From: Eubacteriales Family XIII. Incertae Sedis bacterium
GTDB lineage: Bacteria > Bacillota > Clostridia > Peptostreptococcales > Anaerovoracaceae
Assembly (NCBI GenBank): GCA_031276775.1
Contig: JAISML010000047.1
Location: 1 to 9,149 of the forward strand
Reading direction: 5' to 3'
Length of the DNA stretch: 9,149 nucleotides
The notes under the pieces are model-generated. The model was not told the DNA's origin. It was given only the letters and a program-made list of their open reading frames with translations, and did no database searches. Shown one piece after another: positions 1-6,610 of this stretch. The stretch's first letter is position 1. The number at the start of each line of letters is the position of its first letter. Made by a program: the position numbers and the translations under genes.

Positions 1-1
1 C

Positions 2-2206
2 ATCTTCAACACGCGCAGTCCGTACGAACTCGAGGCCTTGCCCGAGCTGGAACCGTTGAAAATGCAATATGATCTGTACCAAAACATGCAGTCTTCGACG
101 ACGTCGGGCATACAGAAGATCGATCGGATCGATGCGTTTTGGCGCACAAACACGCACACGGCGGCGACGAACCGGGCGGACGCCGACCTGAATGTCCTGC
201 AGGGTTACTACGCGGTCATCAGCCGGGAGGAAGACGCGAAGGATCAAATGACGGCGGTGCAGAGCGTCATGGCCGCCGTGGACGCCGCGCGGCGCGCGGA
301 AGTGTTCACGATCGTGGAGGGCTCGTTGACCTCATTTATCGAAGATGCGGAGAGGGCGCTGGAGGGAGGGCTGACGGACAGCGATCTGAAATCGGCGCTG
401 AACGACAGTCTGACGAATGTACAGACGTCTTTGAGCGAGGAGGAAGGCAAACGTTTGGCTGTGGGCGTCACGGTGCTTTCCGCCGCGCGGTTTGACGCGT
501 CGAATGAATTGATTGCGAATGCCGCCGCGAACAATTACGCGGCCTGCGACGGAAGCACGGCGAAATTGGTGGACTTGTCGAGCATTGAAAGCGGTCAGAT
601 CAAGCATCAGGCGTCGGAGGCGGGTCTGCTTGCCGACGCTTTGATCCCGGATGCGACGGTCCGTTTGATACAGGCGCTCGAATCGGGCGAAAACGCGCAG
701 TACCGATCGGCGGTGTCCGCCCAGTCCGCGGGGGCGACGCTCCGTGCCATCGTCTCCGATTACCGCGCCACGCTCAACGCGGCGCGCGGCGAACTGGAAT
801 CTTTCATCACGGCGTACGCGAATCGGATCATCGCGGAAGACAGTGTCGCTTTCATCAATTTGCGTCTGGAAGAAACGAAACTGTGGTTTGACAACATACC
901 GGGCGGGGCGTTTTCCTCGGAAGCGCAGACGTGCGTCAACAGTCACATCGAGTTCCTCACAGCCTTGAAGCGTCAACTGGAAATCGCGCTCGGCGGCAGC
1001 GCCCTCGATCAGATGACGCAGGAGAAAGCCGCGCTTCAGGACGACTACCTGGCCGCCTTGGACAAAAACGATCTGACGGGCGCGCAGGACATTCAAAAGC
1101 GCATGGAAGCCTTGGACACGCAGATTGCGGCGGCCGAGAACGAAACGAACGCGCAGATGTCGGCGCTCGAACAGGAGATCGCCGATCTTCAGAGGCGGAT
1201 AGACGAGGCGGGAGGCGGCGAAAACGCGACGGCGCTGCAACACGAGGCGGATATGCTCGCCGCACAGTTGCGCGCGCTTGCGGCCACCCTCTCTTCGAGT
1301 TCCGTCGGAAACCTCGCGGCGAATCTGCGCAGCAACGCGCTGGAGATCATCGCAAACGGAGGGAACATCGCCGATCTCGACAACGCCATCGCTTCCCTCG
1401 GCGAAATGATGGAGCTGAATTTCAAGGTCGTGTTTCCCGCTTTAAAGGATGTCTACGACGCGATGCGGAAGAAACATGCGCTCGAGGGCAGCAATGCGTT
1501 CGCGGGACAGATCGAGACGGTGGAAAGCTTGATCACCGACAACCGGTCCGCTTACGAGGCTTCGCTCGCGGGTGAGAAAGACGGGGATGCGCTCGGCGAT
1601 CTGGCCGGCGCGTATTTCGACGCGTCGGATTCCGGAGGGGCGGGTTCCCTTGGCGGCGGAACGGGTTCTCCCGGTGACGGAACGGGTTCCGATCTTGGCG
1701 CGGGCGGAAGCGGCGGTTTGTCGGGCGAGGGCGCGATCGCCTACATCAACGCGCTGAAAGAATACGCGGACGCGACCGGCAGCGGCGCCGCGCGGAACCT
1801 CATGCGATCCGAGGCGCAGAAACAATTTGCGCTCGGCAACAAATTCGTCTACAAGAAATTGGACGATCCCTCCGCGCAATATCTGCCTGTTTCCGCCGTC
1901 GCCGCTTGGCGCAACATGCGCTACGTGTGGAACCGAAATCTGAACAAGGCGGTGTTGACGCGCGGCGCGGACTATTACGCGTTTACGGCTTGGTCGGATC
2001 GCGTGACGCGCAGCCGTGATGAGGGGAAAACGGATTTTATGGAGTCCATGGCGGGCTTTCTGGGTTGCGTGTACCTCCCCGGGAGCTATACCGAAAAGAC
2101 TTTTGAATGCGAACCCGTATATCTGCCCGACTCCGATCTCGGCATTCTCATGAGTGAGGATATCCGGGAGATGTCGGATGAACTGTTGGAGCGTTTCATG
2201 CAATAA
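2..2206 (+). CDS. Large coiled-coil protein with Gly/Ser linker and copper-amine-oxidase-N-like C-terminus (5' partial)
   Basis: The frame is open from the first base to TAA at 2204-2206 (734 codons visible). A TTG at 38 is the first conventional start codon, but it has no ribosome site and the frame stays open upstream, so the true start is probably outside the window. Residues are counted from base 2. Most of residues 20-500 look alpha-helical. Residues about 335-430 form a charged coiled coil rich in E, Q, K and A. About 543-577 is a Gly/Ser linker. About 613-717 is a compact domain with YLP, RYVWNRNLNKAVL and VYLPDSD blocks, resembling the repeat pattern of the copper amine oxidase N-terminal (stalk-like) family; this assignment is tentative. 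No transmembrane segment is visible. It lies 38 bp before the DUF4255 cap gene, so it probably belongs to the CIS cluster. A fibre, surface anchor, tape-measure-like protein or cargo are all possible. Confidence 0.8.
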   Translation: MFNTRSPYELEALPELEPLKMQYDLYQNMQSSTTSGIQKIDRIDAFWRTNTHTAATNRADADLNVLQGYYAVISREEDAKDQMTAVQSVMAAVDAARRAEVFTIVEGSLTSFIEDAERALEGGLTDSDLKSALNDSLTNVQTSLSEEEGKRLAVGVTVLSAARFDASNELIANAAANNYAACDGSTAKLVDLSSIESGQIKHQASEAGLLADALIPDATVRLIQALESGENAQYRSAVSAQSAGATLRAIVSDYRATLNAARGELESFITAYANRIIAEDSVAFINLRLEETKLWFDNIPGGAFSSEAQTCVNSHIEFLTALKRQLEIALGGSALDQMTQEKAALQDDYLAALDKNDLTGAQDIQKRMEALDTQIAAAENETNAQMSALEQEIADLQRRIDEAGGGENATALQHEADMLAAQLRALAATLSSSSVGNLAANLRSNALEIIANGGNIADLDNAIASLGEMMELNFKVVFPALKDVYDAMRKKHALEGSNAFAGQIETVESLITDNRSAYEASLAGEKDGDALGDLAGAYFDASDSGGAGSLGGGTGSPGDGTGSDLGAGGSGGLSGEGAIAYINALKEYADATGSGAARNLMRSEAQKQFALGNKFVYKKLDDPSAQYLPVSAVAAWRNMRYVWNRNLNKAVLTRGADYYAFTAWSDRVTRSRDEGKTDFMESMAGFLGCVYLPGSYTEKTFECEPVYLPDSDLGILMSEDIREMSDELLERFMQ
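1629..1730 (+). repeat. Gly/Ser-rich linker with a short 21-nt-period repeat
   Basis: This stretch encodes a flexible run of G, S, T and D (residues about 543-577 of the partial protein) between the helical body and the C-terminal domain. CGGAACGGGTTC occurs at 1657-1668 and again at 1678-1689, giving two near-identical seven-residue units of the form GxGTGSx. It is a probable interdomain hinge that could vary in length by slippage. Confidence 0.7.
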
Positions 2207-2244
2207 CGCTTGCGGAATGGGCGCAAAGCGCAAAAGGAAAACAA

Positions 2245-2820
2245 ATGGCGGACTATTCAATCATATCGGATATCAGCGCGTACGTCGTAAAGACGCTCAG
2301 GGACAGGATGTGCCCGGAACCCATCCCGTCCCCGAACAACATAGACGTATCGTCGCCGACGGAGCAGGATGTTGACTACATCCTCGGTCTTTATCTTTAC
2401 GACATCGCCGAGGAGTTGGAACTGACGACCTCATCCCTTATCAAGGCCGGAGCCACGCGGTTGATGAAAGCTCCGAAACCTTACGCGCTCTACTACATGC
2501 TGTTCATCAACGGTTCGTCCCAGATGGGGTTGAAGGCGCATGACATTCAGAAGATCATCGGTCGGGCGGCCCAGGTCGTCAACGACGGGAATGTGATTGA
2601 GCCGCGTGTCATCCAACCGTGGTTGGAATCCGATGAAGCTCCGATCGTCATCACGCCCGCGCGCATGCCGCTCGATGAAAAAGTGCGCGTGTGGTCGGCG
2701 ATCAACAAACCGTATCAGGTCAGTCTGTTCTACAGGGTGTCGCCTGTGCTGCTGTCGAGTGAGATCGTCGTAGATCCGCCGCGCGTGACGGAAGCCGCGT
2801 TCAACCTCGAAGTGGGATAA
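2245..2820 (+). CDS. DUF4255 family tail cap/terminator protein (Pvc16/Afp16-like)
   Basis: This 191-residue protein matches the DUF4255 (Pvc16 N-terminal) pattern. It opens with a helix (SIISDISAYVVKTLRD). A central block has LGLYLYDIAEELELT, then the P-rich KAPKPYALYYMLFINGS and the HDIQKIIGRAAQVV helix, and it ends in VRVWSAINKPYQVSLFYRVSPVLLSS. In PVC and Afp particles the family caps the end of the tube and sheath far from the baseplate and ends tail polymerisation. The start at 2245 is supported by AAAAGGAAA at 2232-2240 with normal spacing. In PVC and Afp the Pvc16 gene comes last, but here it leads into the sheath and tube genes. It is 31 bp from the next gene, so co-transcription is expected. 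The family call is firm; the capping role is by homology. Confidence 0.92.
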   Translation: MADYSIISDISAYVVKTLRDRMCPEPIPSPNNIDVSSPTEQDVDYILGLYLYDIAEELELTTSSLIKAGATRLMKAPKPYALYYMLFINGSSQMGLKAHDIQKIIGRAAQVVNDGNVIEPRVIQPWLESDEAPIVITPARMPLDEKVRVWSAINKPYQVSLFYRVSPVLLSSEIVVDPPRVTEAAFNLEVG

Positions 2821-2851
2821 GGAATCGGAAAGAAAGGAAAGGAGCGTTGCC

Positions 2852-3661
2852 ATGGCGGACGCGACAATTACATACAGAGTGGATTTGGCTGTGTCGTTCA
2901 CGGATCGGACGACGGGCAGGCCCGCAGTCGGCAGCGTGACCTTGACGCGGGACGGCGCAAACGCCCATTTCCGCACAAGTCCTGATGGGTTCGCGCTGTT
3001 TACGAACACGGATCGTGCGGATTTCATGCTCGGCGTAAGCATGTCCGGATACGAGCGCGAGGAAATTTGGGTCGAATACGCGTCGCTCGACGCGCGGTTG
3101 CCGTATTTGGAAGCGTACCTGATTCCGCAGGATGCGTTCGGGGAGGATTATATGACGGTCGACGCCGGCGTTGCGGGACTGACCGCCGCCGACGCGGTGT
3201 GCGCGGAAGCGTCCGCATGGATCGTCTCAGATGTCGATGCGCGCAAGCGTTTGATGACCGTGCAGAACATCCACAGGAAAGAGATCGGAGGGCGGCATTA
3301 CGGGATCGTCGCAAAGGACGGGACAAGTTATGTCCCGATCGAGATCCAAAGCAAGACGGCGGGAGAGGACGTCTACCGCACGGACGTTGCGCCGAAGGAA
3401 GACGTGACGGGTCTGCGTTTGGCCCACCGCGTGACCGGCCGGGTGCGTGACGGAACCTGTCTGCTCCGCATTCCGGGCAGACGCAAGGTTTGGATACTCC
3501 GTGCCGAGATCGAAGGCAAGAGTGAGTTTCGGCTCTTGGATATGGATGAAACGGCAGGGAGGGCGATCGGCGGACGGATGGGCATAGACGAGATCATGAG
3601 CCGCCCCGCGCCCGATATGTCCGATACGCGTACATGCGATGCGGCAATGAAAGGAGGGTAG
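2852..3661 (+). CDS. Carboxypeptidase-regulatory-like beta-sandwich protein of the CIS cluster
   Basis: This 269-residue protein has an N-terminal beta-sandwich of about residues 6-93. The pattern is a strand with D and TTGRPAVGSVTLTRDG, then SPDGFALFTN, then a MSGYEREEIWVEY strand, ending in PYLEAYLIPQD. It matches carboxypeptidase-regulatory-like (transthyretin-type) domains, with no peptidase residues. Residues about 95-240 look like a second beta-rich region that I do not recognise, and the last 30 residues look disordered. The start has AAAGGAG at 2838-2844, 7 nt before ATG. Such domains are often found with DUF4255 in CIS clusters, so a structural role at the cap or particle surface is likely. 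No signal peptide or membrane helix is visible. The function is inferred from context. Confidence 0.8.
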   Translation: MADATITYRVDLAVSFTDRTTGRPAVGSVTLTRDGANAHFRTSPDGFALFTNTDRADFMLGVSMSGYEREEIWVEYASLDARLPYLEAYLIPQDAFGEDYMTVDAGVAGLTAADAVCAEASAWIVSDVDARKRLMTVQNIHRKEIGGRHYGIVAKDGTSYVPIEIQSKTAGEDVYRTDVAPKEDVTGLRLAHRVTGRVRDGTCLLRIPGRRKVWILRAEIEGKSEFRLLDMDETAGRAIGGRMGIDEIMSRPAPDMSDTRTCDAAMKGG

Positions 3662-3663
3662 CG

Positions 3664-3696
3664 TTGCGTAAGACAACAAGTGTCTTATTCACATAA
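3664..3696 (+). CDS. Possible 10-codon leader peptide
   Basis: A TTG at 3664 lies 6 nt after a strong AAGGAGGG (3651-3658) that overlaps the end of the preceding gene. It opens a frame of 10 codons, MRKTTSVLFT, ending at TAA 3694-3696. The inverted repeat at 3669-3687 lies wholly inside it. The Shine-Dalgarno has no other obvious client, but TTG is a weak start and such short frames arise by chance. Confidence 0.25.
   Translation: MRKTTSVLFT
3669..3687. repeat. Perfect 7-bp inverted repeat, operator- or hairpin-like
   Basis: The arms TAAGACA (3669-3675) and TGTCTTA (3681-3687) flank a 5-nt spacer. The stem is AT-rich and no T-tract follows, so it does not look like an intrinsic terminator. 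It could be a repressor operator or a weak RNA hairpin in the sheath leader. Confidence 0.45.
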
Positions 3697-3734
3697 AAAA
3701 ACAGTGGGAACGAGTTCGTCTTTTGACTGAACAG

Positions 3735-3776
3735 AAAGGAGGGGTTTGGATAGCTCTCCAAACCGAATCAAACATG
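3735..3776 (+). promoter_or_regulatory. Sheath ribosome binding site with a stem-loop spacer
   Basis: The only Shine-Dalgarno for the sheath ATG (3774) is AAGGAGG at 3736-3742, with 31 nt between it and the start, too far for normal use. The excess is exactly a perfect hairpin: GGTTTGGA (3743-3750), loop TAGCTC, TCCAAACC (3757-3764). If the stem forms, 9 nt (3765-3773) separate the Shine-Dalgarno from ATG, a normal distance. Phage T4 gene 38 is a known case of an intervening hairpin shortening such a spacing. Confidence 0.8.
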
Positions 3777-5483
3777 GCTGAATATTTATCACCGGGGATC
3801 TATGTGGAAGAGTATGATTCTTCGCCGCGCTCCATCGAGGGTGTAGGCACGAGTACGGCAGGCTTTGTCGGCATTGCGGAAAAAGGCCCGACGACGGGCG
3901 TACCTCAGCTTGTCACGAGTTTTGCCGACTATTTGAGGCAGTACGGCGGTTATCTGAGTGCGCATACGCACGGCGCGTATCGGTTTTTGCCTTATGCGGT
4001 CGAGCAGTTTTTCGCCAACGGCGGTACGCGTTGCTACATCAGCCGCGTGATCCCGTCGGACGCCAAATCTGCGGTCGGCGCACAGGGCGTCTTGTCGTTC
4101 ACTGCCGCCAACGAAGGGAAATGGGGCAATCGCATCACGGTTTCCATCACCGCGACGAACAAACGCAAACTCCAGATACTGGAAGCCGTCGGCGACAGAA
4201 CCTTTAAGGCAAAATCGGTCGTCGGGTTCAAGGAAGGCGACATTGTGACGCTTGGGGATGAGGTCAACCGCATCGCCACCATTCTTGAAAACAACATCAC
4301 GTTCGAGAACGCGTTCGACGCGGATCCCGTGGACGACGCCCTCGTGCCCAGGACGTGGATTTATTCCGCGGAACTGGAAATTTCCGTGCAGAGCGACGGC
4401 TATGCGGAGCATTTCAGAAGCGTTGATCTGAATCCGGATTCCGTCGATTACGTTCTGCGCAGACTCGCGGGCAGCGCGATCGTCAAAGTTGCGGCGGAAC
4501 CCGCGAATGCTGTCGTCCTCCCGATCAGTCAGATCTTCGACGACGGGGTCGACAAAGGAACCATCGCATTTTCGGGAGGCGCGGACGGCACGATCGCTTC
4601 GGCGAACGCAGGAACATTTATCGGCGTCGACAATGGACCGGGTCGGCGCACAGGCATCGAATCGTTCAAGGAAAACAACATCGTCAGTCTGATAGCCGTC
4701 CCGGGCGTCACCATTCCCGAGGTACTCGTCGCGCTCACGACGCATTGCGAAAACGAGAAAAATCGGTTTGCCGTGATTGACGTTCCGATCGATACGGTCA
4801 AGACGGGCGAGATCGCGGAGTACCGTGAGATCGTCGATTCGACTTACGCGGCGATCTATCATCCGTGGGTACAGATCTACGATCGTCTCGCGCAAGCGCC
4901 GGCTTTCGTGCCTCCGTGCGGATCCGTCCTCGGCATCTACTCGCGTACCGACATCGAACGCGGCGTGCACAAAGCGCCCGCCAACGAGGTCGTGCGTTGT
5001 TCCGGTCTTTCCACAAACTATACCTCGAAAGAGCAGGACGTTCTGAACCCGATCGGCGTCAACCTCATCCGCGCCTTGCCCGGACAGGGCATTCGCGTGT
5101 GGGGCGCGCGTACGGCCAGTTCCGACTCCCGCTTTAAGTATGTCAATGTGCGCCGCCTGTTCATCTATGTGGAGGAATCGATCAGGAACTCCACGAGTTG
5201 GGTCGTGTTTGAACCGAACAGCGCGGATCTTTGGAGCCGCGTCAGGATGACGATCGACTCTTTCCTCGGCGGACTTTACGCGAGCGGCATGCTTGCCGGA
5301 GATTCGCCCGACCAGGGATATTTCGTGGACATCGGGCCGACCACAATGACGCGCGACGACATTGAAAACGGTCGTCTGATCTGCAACGTCGGCATCGCGC
5401 CCGTCAAACCGGCCGAGTTTGTGATCTTCCGCGTGACGCAGTTTACGGCGGAAGCGGGCGGCAGCGGCGGCGGCGAGGAATGA
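3774..5483 (+). CDS. Contractile tail sheath protein
   Basis: This 569-residue protein forms the outer sheath that contracts to drive the inner tube into the target. The N-terminus, MAEYLSPGIYVEEYD, is the classic sheath opening, followed by GVGTSTAGFVGIAEKGP and a TSFADYLRQYGGY block. The middle (about residues 130-300) is variable. The C-terminal third, from about residue 425, has NPIGVNLIRALPGQGIRVWGAR, VNVRRLFIYVEESI, a DLWSRVRMTIDSFL helix and VIFRVTQF near the end, the strand-exchanging core typical of sheaths. The tail is Gly-rich and acidic (GGSGGGEE). ATG 3774 is preferred over an in-frame TTG at 3723 because the family begins at MAEYLSPG and the Shine-Dalgarno lies between the two. 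Only one sheath gene is seen here, whereas Afp and PVC carry several. The tube gene follows 50 bp later. Confidence 0.97.
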   Translation: MAEYLSPGIYVEEYDSSPRSIEGVGTSTAGFVGIAEKGPTTGVPQLVTSFADYLRQYGGYLSAHTHGAYRFLPYAVEQFFANGGTRCYISRVIPSDAKSAVGAQGVLSFTAANEGKWGNRITVSITATNKRKLQILEAVGDRTFKAKSVVGFKEGDIVTLGDEVNRIATILENNITFENAFDADPVDDALVPRTWIYSAELEISVQSDGYAEHFRSVDLNPDSVDYVLRRLAGSAIVKVAAEPANAVVLPISQIFDDGVDKGTIAFSGGADGTIASANAGTFIGVDNGPGRRTGIESFKENNIVSLIAVPGVTIPEVLVALTTHCENEKNRFAVIDVPIDTVKTGEIAEYREIVDSTYAAIYHPWVQIYDRLAQAPAFVPPCGSVLGIYSRTDIERGVHKAPANEVVRCSGLSTNYTSKEQDVLNPIGVNLIRALPGQGIRVWGARTASSDSRFKYVNVRRLFIYVEESIRNSTSWVVFEPNSADLWSRVRMTIDSFLGGLYASGMLAGDSPDQGYFVDIGPTTMTRDDIENGRLICNVGIAPVKPAEFVIFRVTQFTAEAGGSGGGEE

Positions 5484-5533
5484 TCGTTGCAAAACGCTTT
5501 CCGAAACCAAAGTATTTGAAAGGAGAATAAATC

Positions 5534-6061
5534 ATGGCATTTGGATCAACAACAGAAGCAAAACCTGCCGGAGGCGCCAACGCATATCCCTATACAAAAA
5601 TGAATTTCGCCGTTTCCATCTCAAGCCAGGCGGGAGAAGCGGCATTCAGCGAAATATCGGGACTCGACGCGACGGTGGACGTGATCGAATTCAGGCAGGG
5701 CAACGCGGCCAGTCTCGCGCCCTCAAAGATACCGGGGCTTGTCAAACATGGAAACCTGACGATGAAATTCGGCATTACTTCCTCGACGAATTTCCGGAAC
5801 TGGATTTTCAGTTGCATCAATCATCAGCGGGCGGGATCCATTCGCACCGACATCGTCATCGAGTTGATCGACATCAGGACTCAGATGATCACGACGCTGA
5901 GAGACGCGGCCACATCGGGCAACATGGCTTGGGTGTTGAAAAACGCTTGGGTCACGAAGTACACCGGCACGGATTTGAACGCTCTGCAGAGCGAGGTCGC
6001 GATCGAAACGATCGAGGTCGCCTACGAGTACATGGACAGCATTCCGCAACCGACTTCGTAG
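5534..6061 (+). CDS. Inner tail tube protein (T4 gp19-like, Pvc1/Afp1 type)
   Basis: This 175-residue protein builds the hexameric rings of the inner tube. Family signatures include YTKMNFAVSISS, FSEISGLDATVDVIEFRQG, KIPGLVKHGNLTMKFGI with an FRNWI helix, a VIELIDI strand, then WVLKNAWVTKYTGTDLNA and EVAIETIEVAYEYMD at the C-terminus. Its length is normal for CIS tubes. The first 17 residues are an extra, likely disordered tail rich in A, G and T. AAAGGAG at 5519-5525, 8 nt before ATG, is a strong ribosome site, fitting high expression. It directly follows the sheath and is followed by a 16-bp hairpin. Confidence 0.96.
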   Translation: MAFGSTTEAKPAGGANAYPYTKMNFAVSISSQAGEAAFSEISGLDATVDVIEFRQGNAASLAPSKIPGLVKHGNLTMKFGITSSTNFRNWIFSCINHQRAGSIRTDIVIELIDIRTQMITTLRDAATSGNMAWVLKNAWVTKYTGTDLNALQSEVAIETIEVAYEYMDSIPQPTS

Positions 6062-6117
6062 ATCGGTTGGATCGCCGGCGTTCGCTTCACATGGTTGCGG
6101 ACCGTTGCGATCCGGTT

Positions 6118-6153
6118 GCTTGCGGGGCGCGCGGTTGCGTGCGTCCCGCAAGC
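6118..6153 (+). terminator. Strong 16-bp hairpin after the tube gene, lacking a U-tract
   Basis: The arms are GCTTGCGGGGCGCGCG (6118-6133) and CGTGCGTCCCGCAAGC (6138-6153) around a GTTG loop. All 16 positions pair in + strand RNA, two of them as G-U (6127/6144 and 6131/6140). On the opposite strand those two would be A-C mismatches, which points to function in the operon transcript. No T-run follows, so it is more likely a 3'-end protecting or partly attenuating hairpin than a full terminator. Confidence 0.65.
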
Positions 6154-6196
6154 TGTGGATATGACTGCACATGCGGGAAGAAGTCCGCGATGAGAA

Positions 6197-6215
6197 CGGC
6201 GCGCGGCGCGCGCCG
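6197..6215 (+). promoter_or_regulatory. GC-only hairpin next to the ribosome site of the 6228 gene
   Basis: CGGCGCGC (6197-6204) pairs fully with GCGCGCCG (6208-6215) around a 3-nt loop. It ends one base before the GGAG at 6217-6220. A competing register uses a 16-bp palindrome at 6202-6217 and would take in the first G of the GGAG. Either form sits against the ribosome site and could lower initiation on the downstream gene. Confidence 0.5.
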
Positions 6216-6227
6216 CGGAGATGACAG

Positions 6228-6590
6228 ATGCAAACCGTATTTGATTTTGAATTGCCCAAGGGTTATGTGGACGGCAAGGGAGAGGTGCACAGACGCGGGA
6301 AAATGCGCCTCGCGACGGCAGGGGACGAGATCGGCGCCATGCGCGATCCGCGCGTCGTCTCGAATCCGTCCTACTTGTCGATCGCCGTACTCGCTGCCGT
6401 GGTCACGGAATTGGAAGGGTTGCCCGCGGTCGTCGCGGGTGTGATCGAAAACCTTTACACGGCGGATTTGGCATTTTTGCAGGATATGTACCAACGCCTC
6501 AACAACATAGACCCGCCGACGAGGCGCGTCTTTTGCCCCGAATGCGGGCACACGTTTGAAACAGCCGTAAATTTTACGCGAGAGGGATAG
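6228..6590 (+). CDS. Small CIS tail-assembly (chaperone-type) protein, probable 0-frame product
   Basis: This 120-residue protein is of a type I recognise in CIS clusters between the tube and DUF6760 genes. It opens FDFELPKGYVD, then RGKMRLATAGDEIGAMRDPRV, YLSIAVLAAVVTEL and an LYTADLAFLQDMYQRLN helix. It ends with a half zinc ribbon, C103-PE-C106-G-H108. Its size, helical centre and place between two tube genes fit a tail assembly chaperone, but that role is inferred. ATG 6228 has GGAG at 6217-6220, 7 nt away. The last codons contain a slippery heptamer, A_AAT_TTT at 6569-6575. A -1 shift there would replace the final TREG with 75 residues carrying the DUF6760 segment, giving a 191-residue fusion. 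Confidence 0.82.
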   Translation: MQTVFDFELPKGYVDGKGEVHRRGKMRLATAGDEIGAMRDPRVVSNPSYLSIAVLAAVVTELEGLPAVVAGVIENLYTADLAFLQDMYQRLNNIDPPTRRVFCPECGHTFETAVNFTREG

Positions 6591-6601
6591 CGCTCTACCC
6601 C
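6569..6601 (+). promoter_or_regulatory. Predicted -1 ribosomal frameshift site (A_AAT_TTT plus hairpin)
   Basis: In the frame of the 6228 gene the bases read GTA AAT TTT ACG, so 6569-6575 is a correctly phased X_XXY_YYZ heptamer, 12 nt before the TAG at 6588-6590. After an 8-nt spacer comes a hairpin: GGG-A-TAG (6584-6590), loop CGCT, CTA-C-CCC (6595-6601), six pairs around one A-C mismatch. The -1 frame is open from 6560 to 6799. The known parallel is G/GT of lambda-like phages. The motif is seen directly; its activity is untested. Confidence 0.65.
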
Positions 6602-6610
6602 GAGCAGGAA

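Larger units (their letters stand above)
3662..3773 (+). promoter_or_regulatory. 112-nt leader ahead of the sheath gene
   Basis: This is one of the two longest non-coding gaps. It holds a 7-bp inverted repeat (3669-3687), an A-rich run (3695-3701) and the sheath ribosome site with its stem-loop (3735-3764). I see no convincing -35/-10 pair. The size and structure suggest a control point for the most abundant protein of the particle, whether at transcription or translation. Confidence 0.5.
6062..6227 (+). other. 166-nt gap between tube and chaperone-like gene
   Basis: This gap holds two strong hairpins (6118-6153 and 6197-6215) and the Shine-Dalgarno GGAG (6217-6220) of the next gene. A + strand frame runs through it, but it is the continuation of a shadow frame over the tube and the next gene, not a separate gene. 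No promoter was recognised. Confidence 0.7.

Noticed and set aside
38..40. TTG at 38 as the true start of the first gene
   Set aside because: There is no ribosome site before it and the frame is open to the window edge, so the gene is treated as 5' truncated.
3723..3752. TTGACT at 3723 as a -35 box for a sheath promoter
   Set aside because: The bases 17-18 nt downstream (TTGGAT/TGGATA) are a poor -10, and a transcript starting there would lack the Shine-Dalgarno.
3723..3773. In-frame TTG at 3723 as the sheath start
   Set aside because: It would place the strong Shine-Dalgarno inside the gene and add 17 residues that do not look like a sheath N-terminus; MAEYLSPG at 3774 is the family's usual opening.
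3789..5510. 573-codon open frame on the - strand over the sheath gene
   Set aside because: It is a shadow of GC-rich coding DNA: it mirrors the sheath gene, has an Arg- and Asp-rich composition with no recognisable family, and the + strand frame is an unmistakable sheath.
5812..6444. + strand 210-codon frame bridging the tube gene and the 6228 gene, Cys-rich in the gap
   Set aside because: It overlaps two well-supported genes in another frame, is rich in H, R and D as shadow frames are, and has no ribosome site. The Cys residues come from the hairpin DNA.
6587..6590. ATA overlapping the TAG stop (ATAG) as a coupled start for the DUF6760 segment
   Set aside because: ATA is an extremely rare start and the purine-rich AGAGGG directly abuts it with no spacing. 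The phased heptamer is a better explanation, though this is not excluded.
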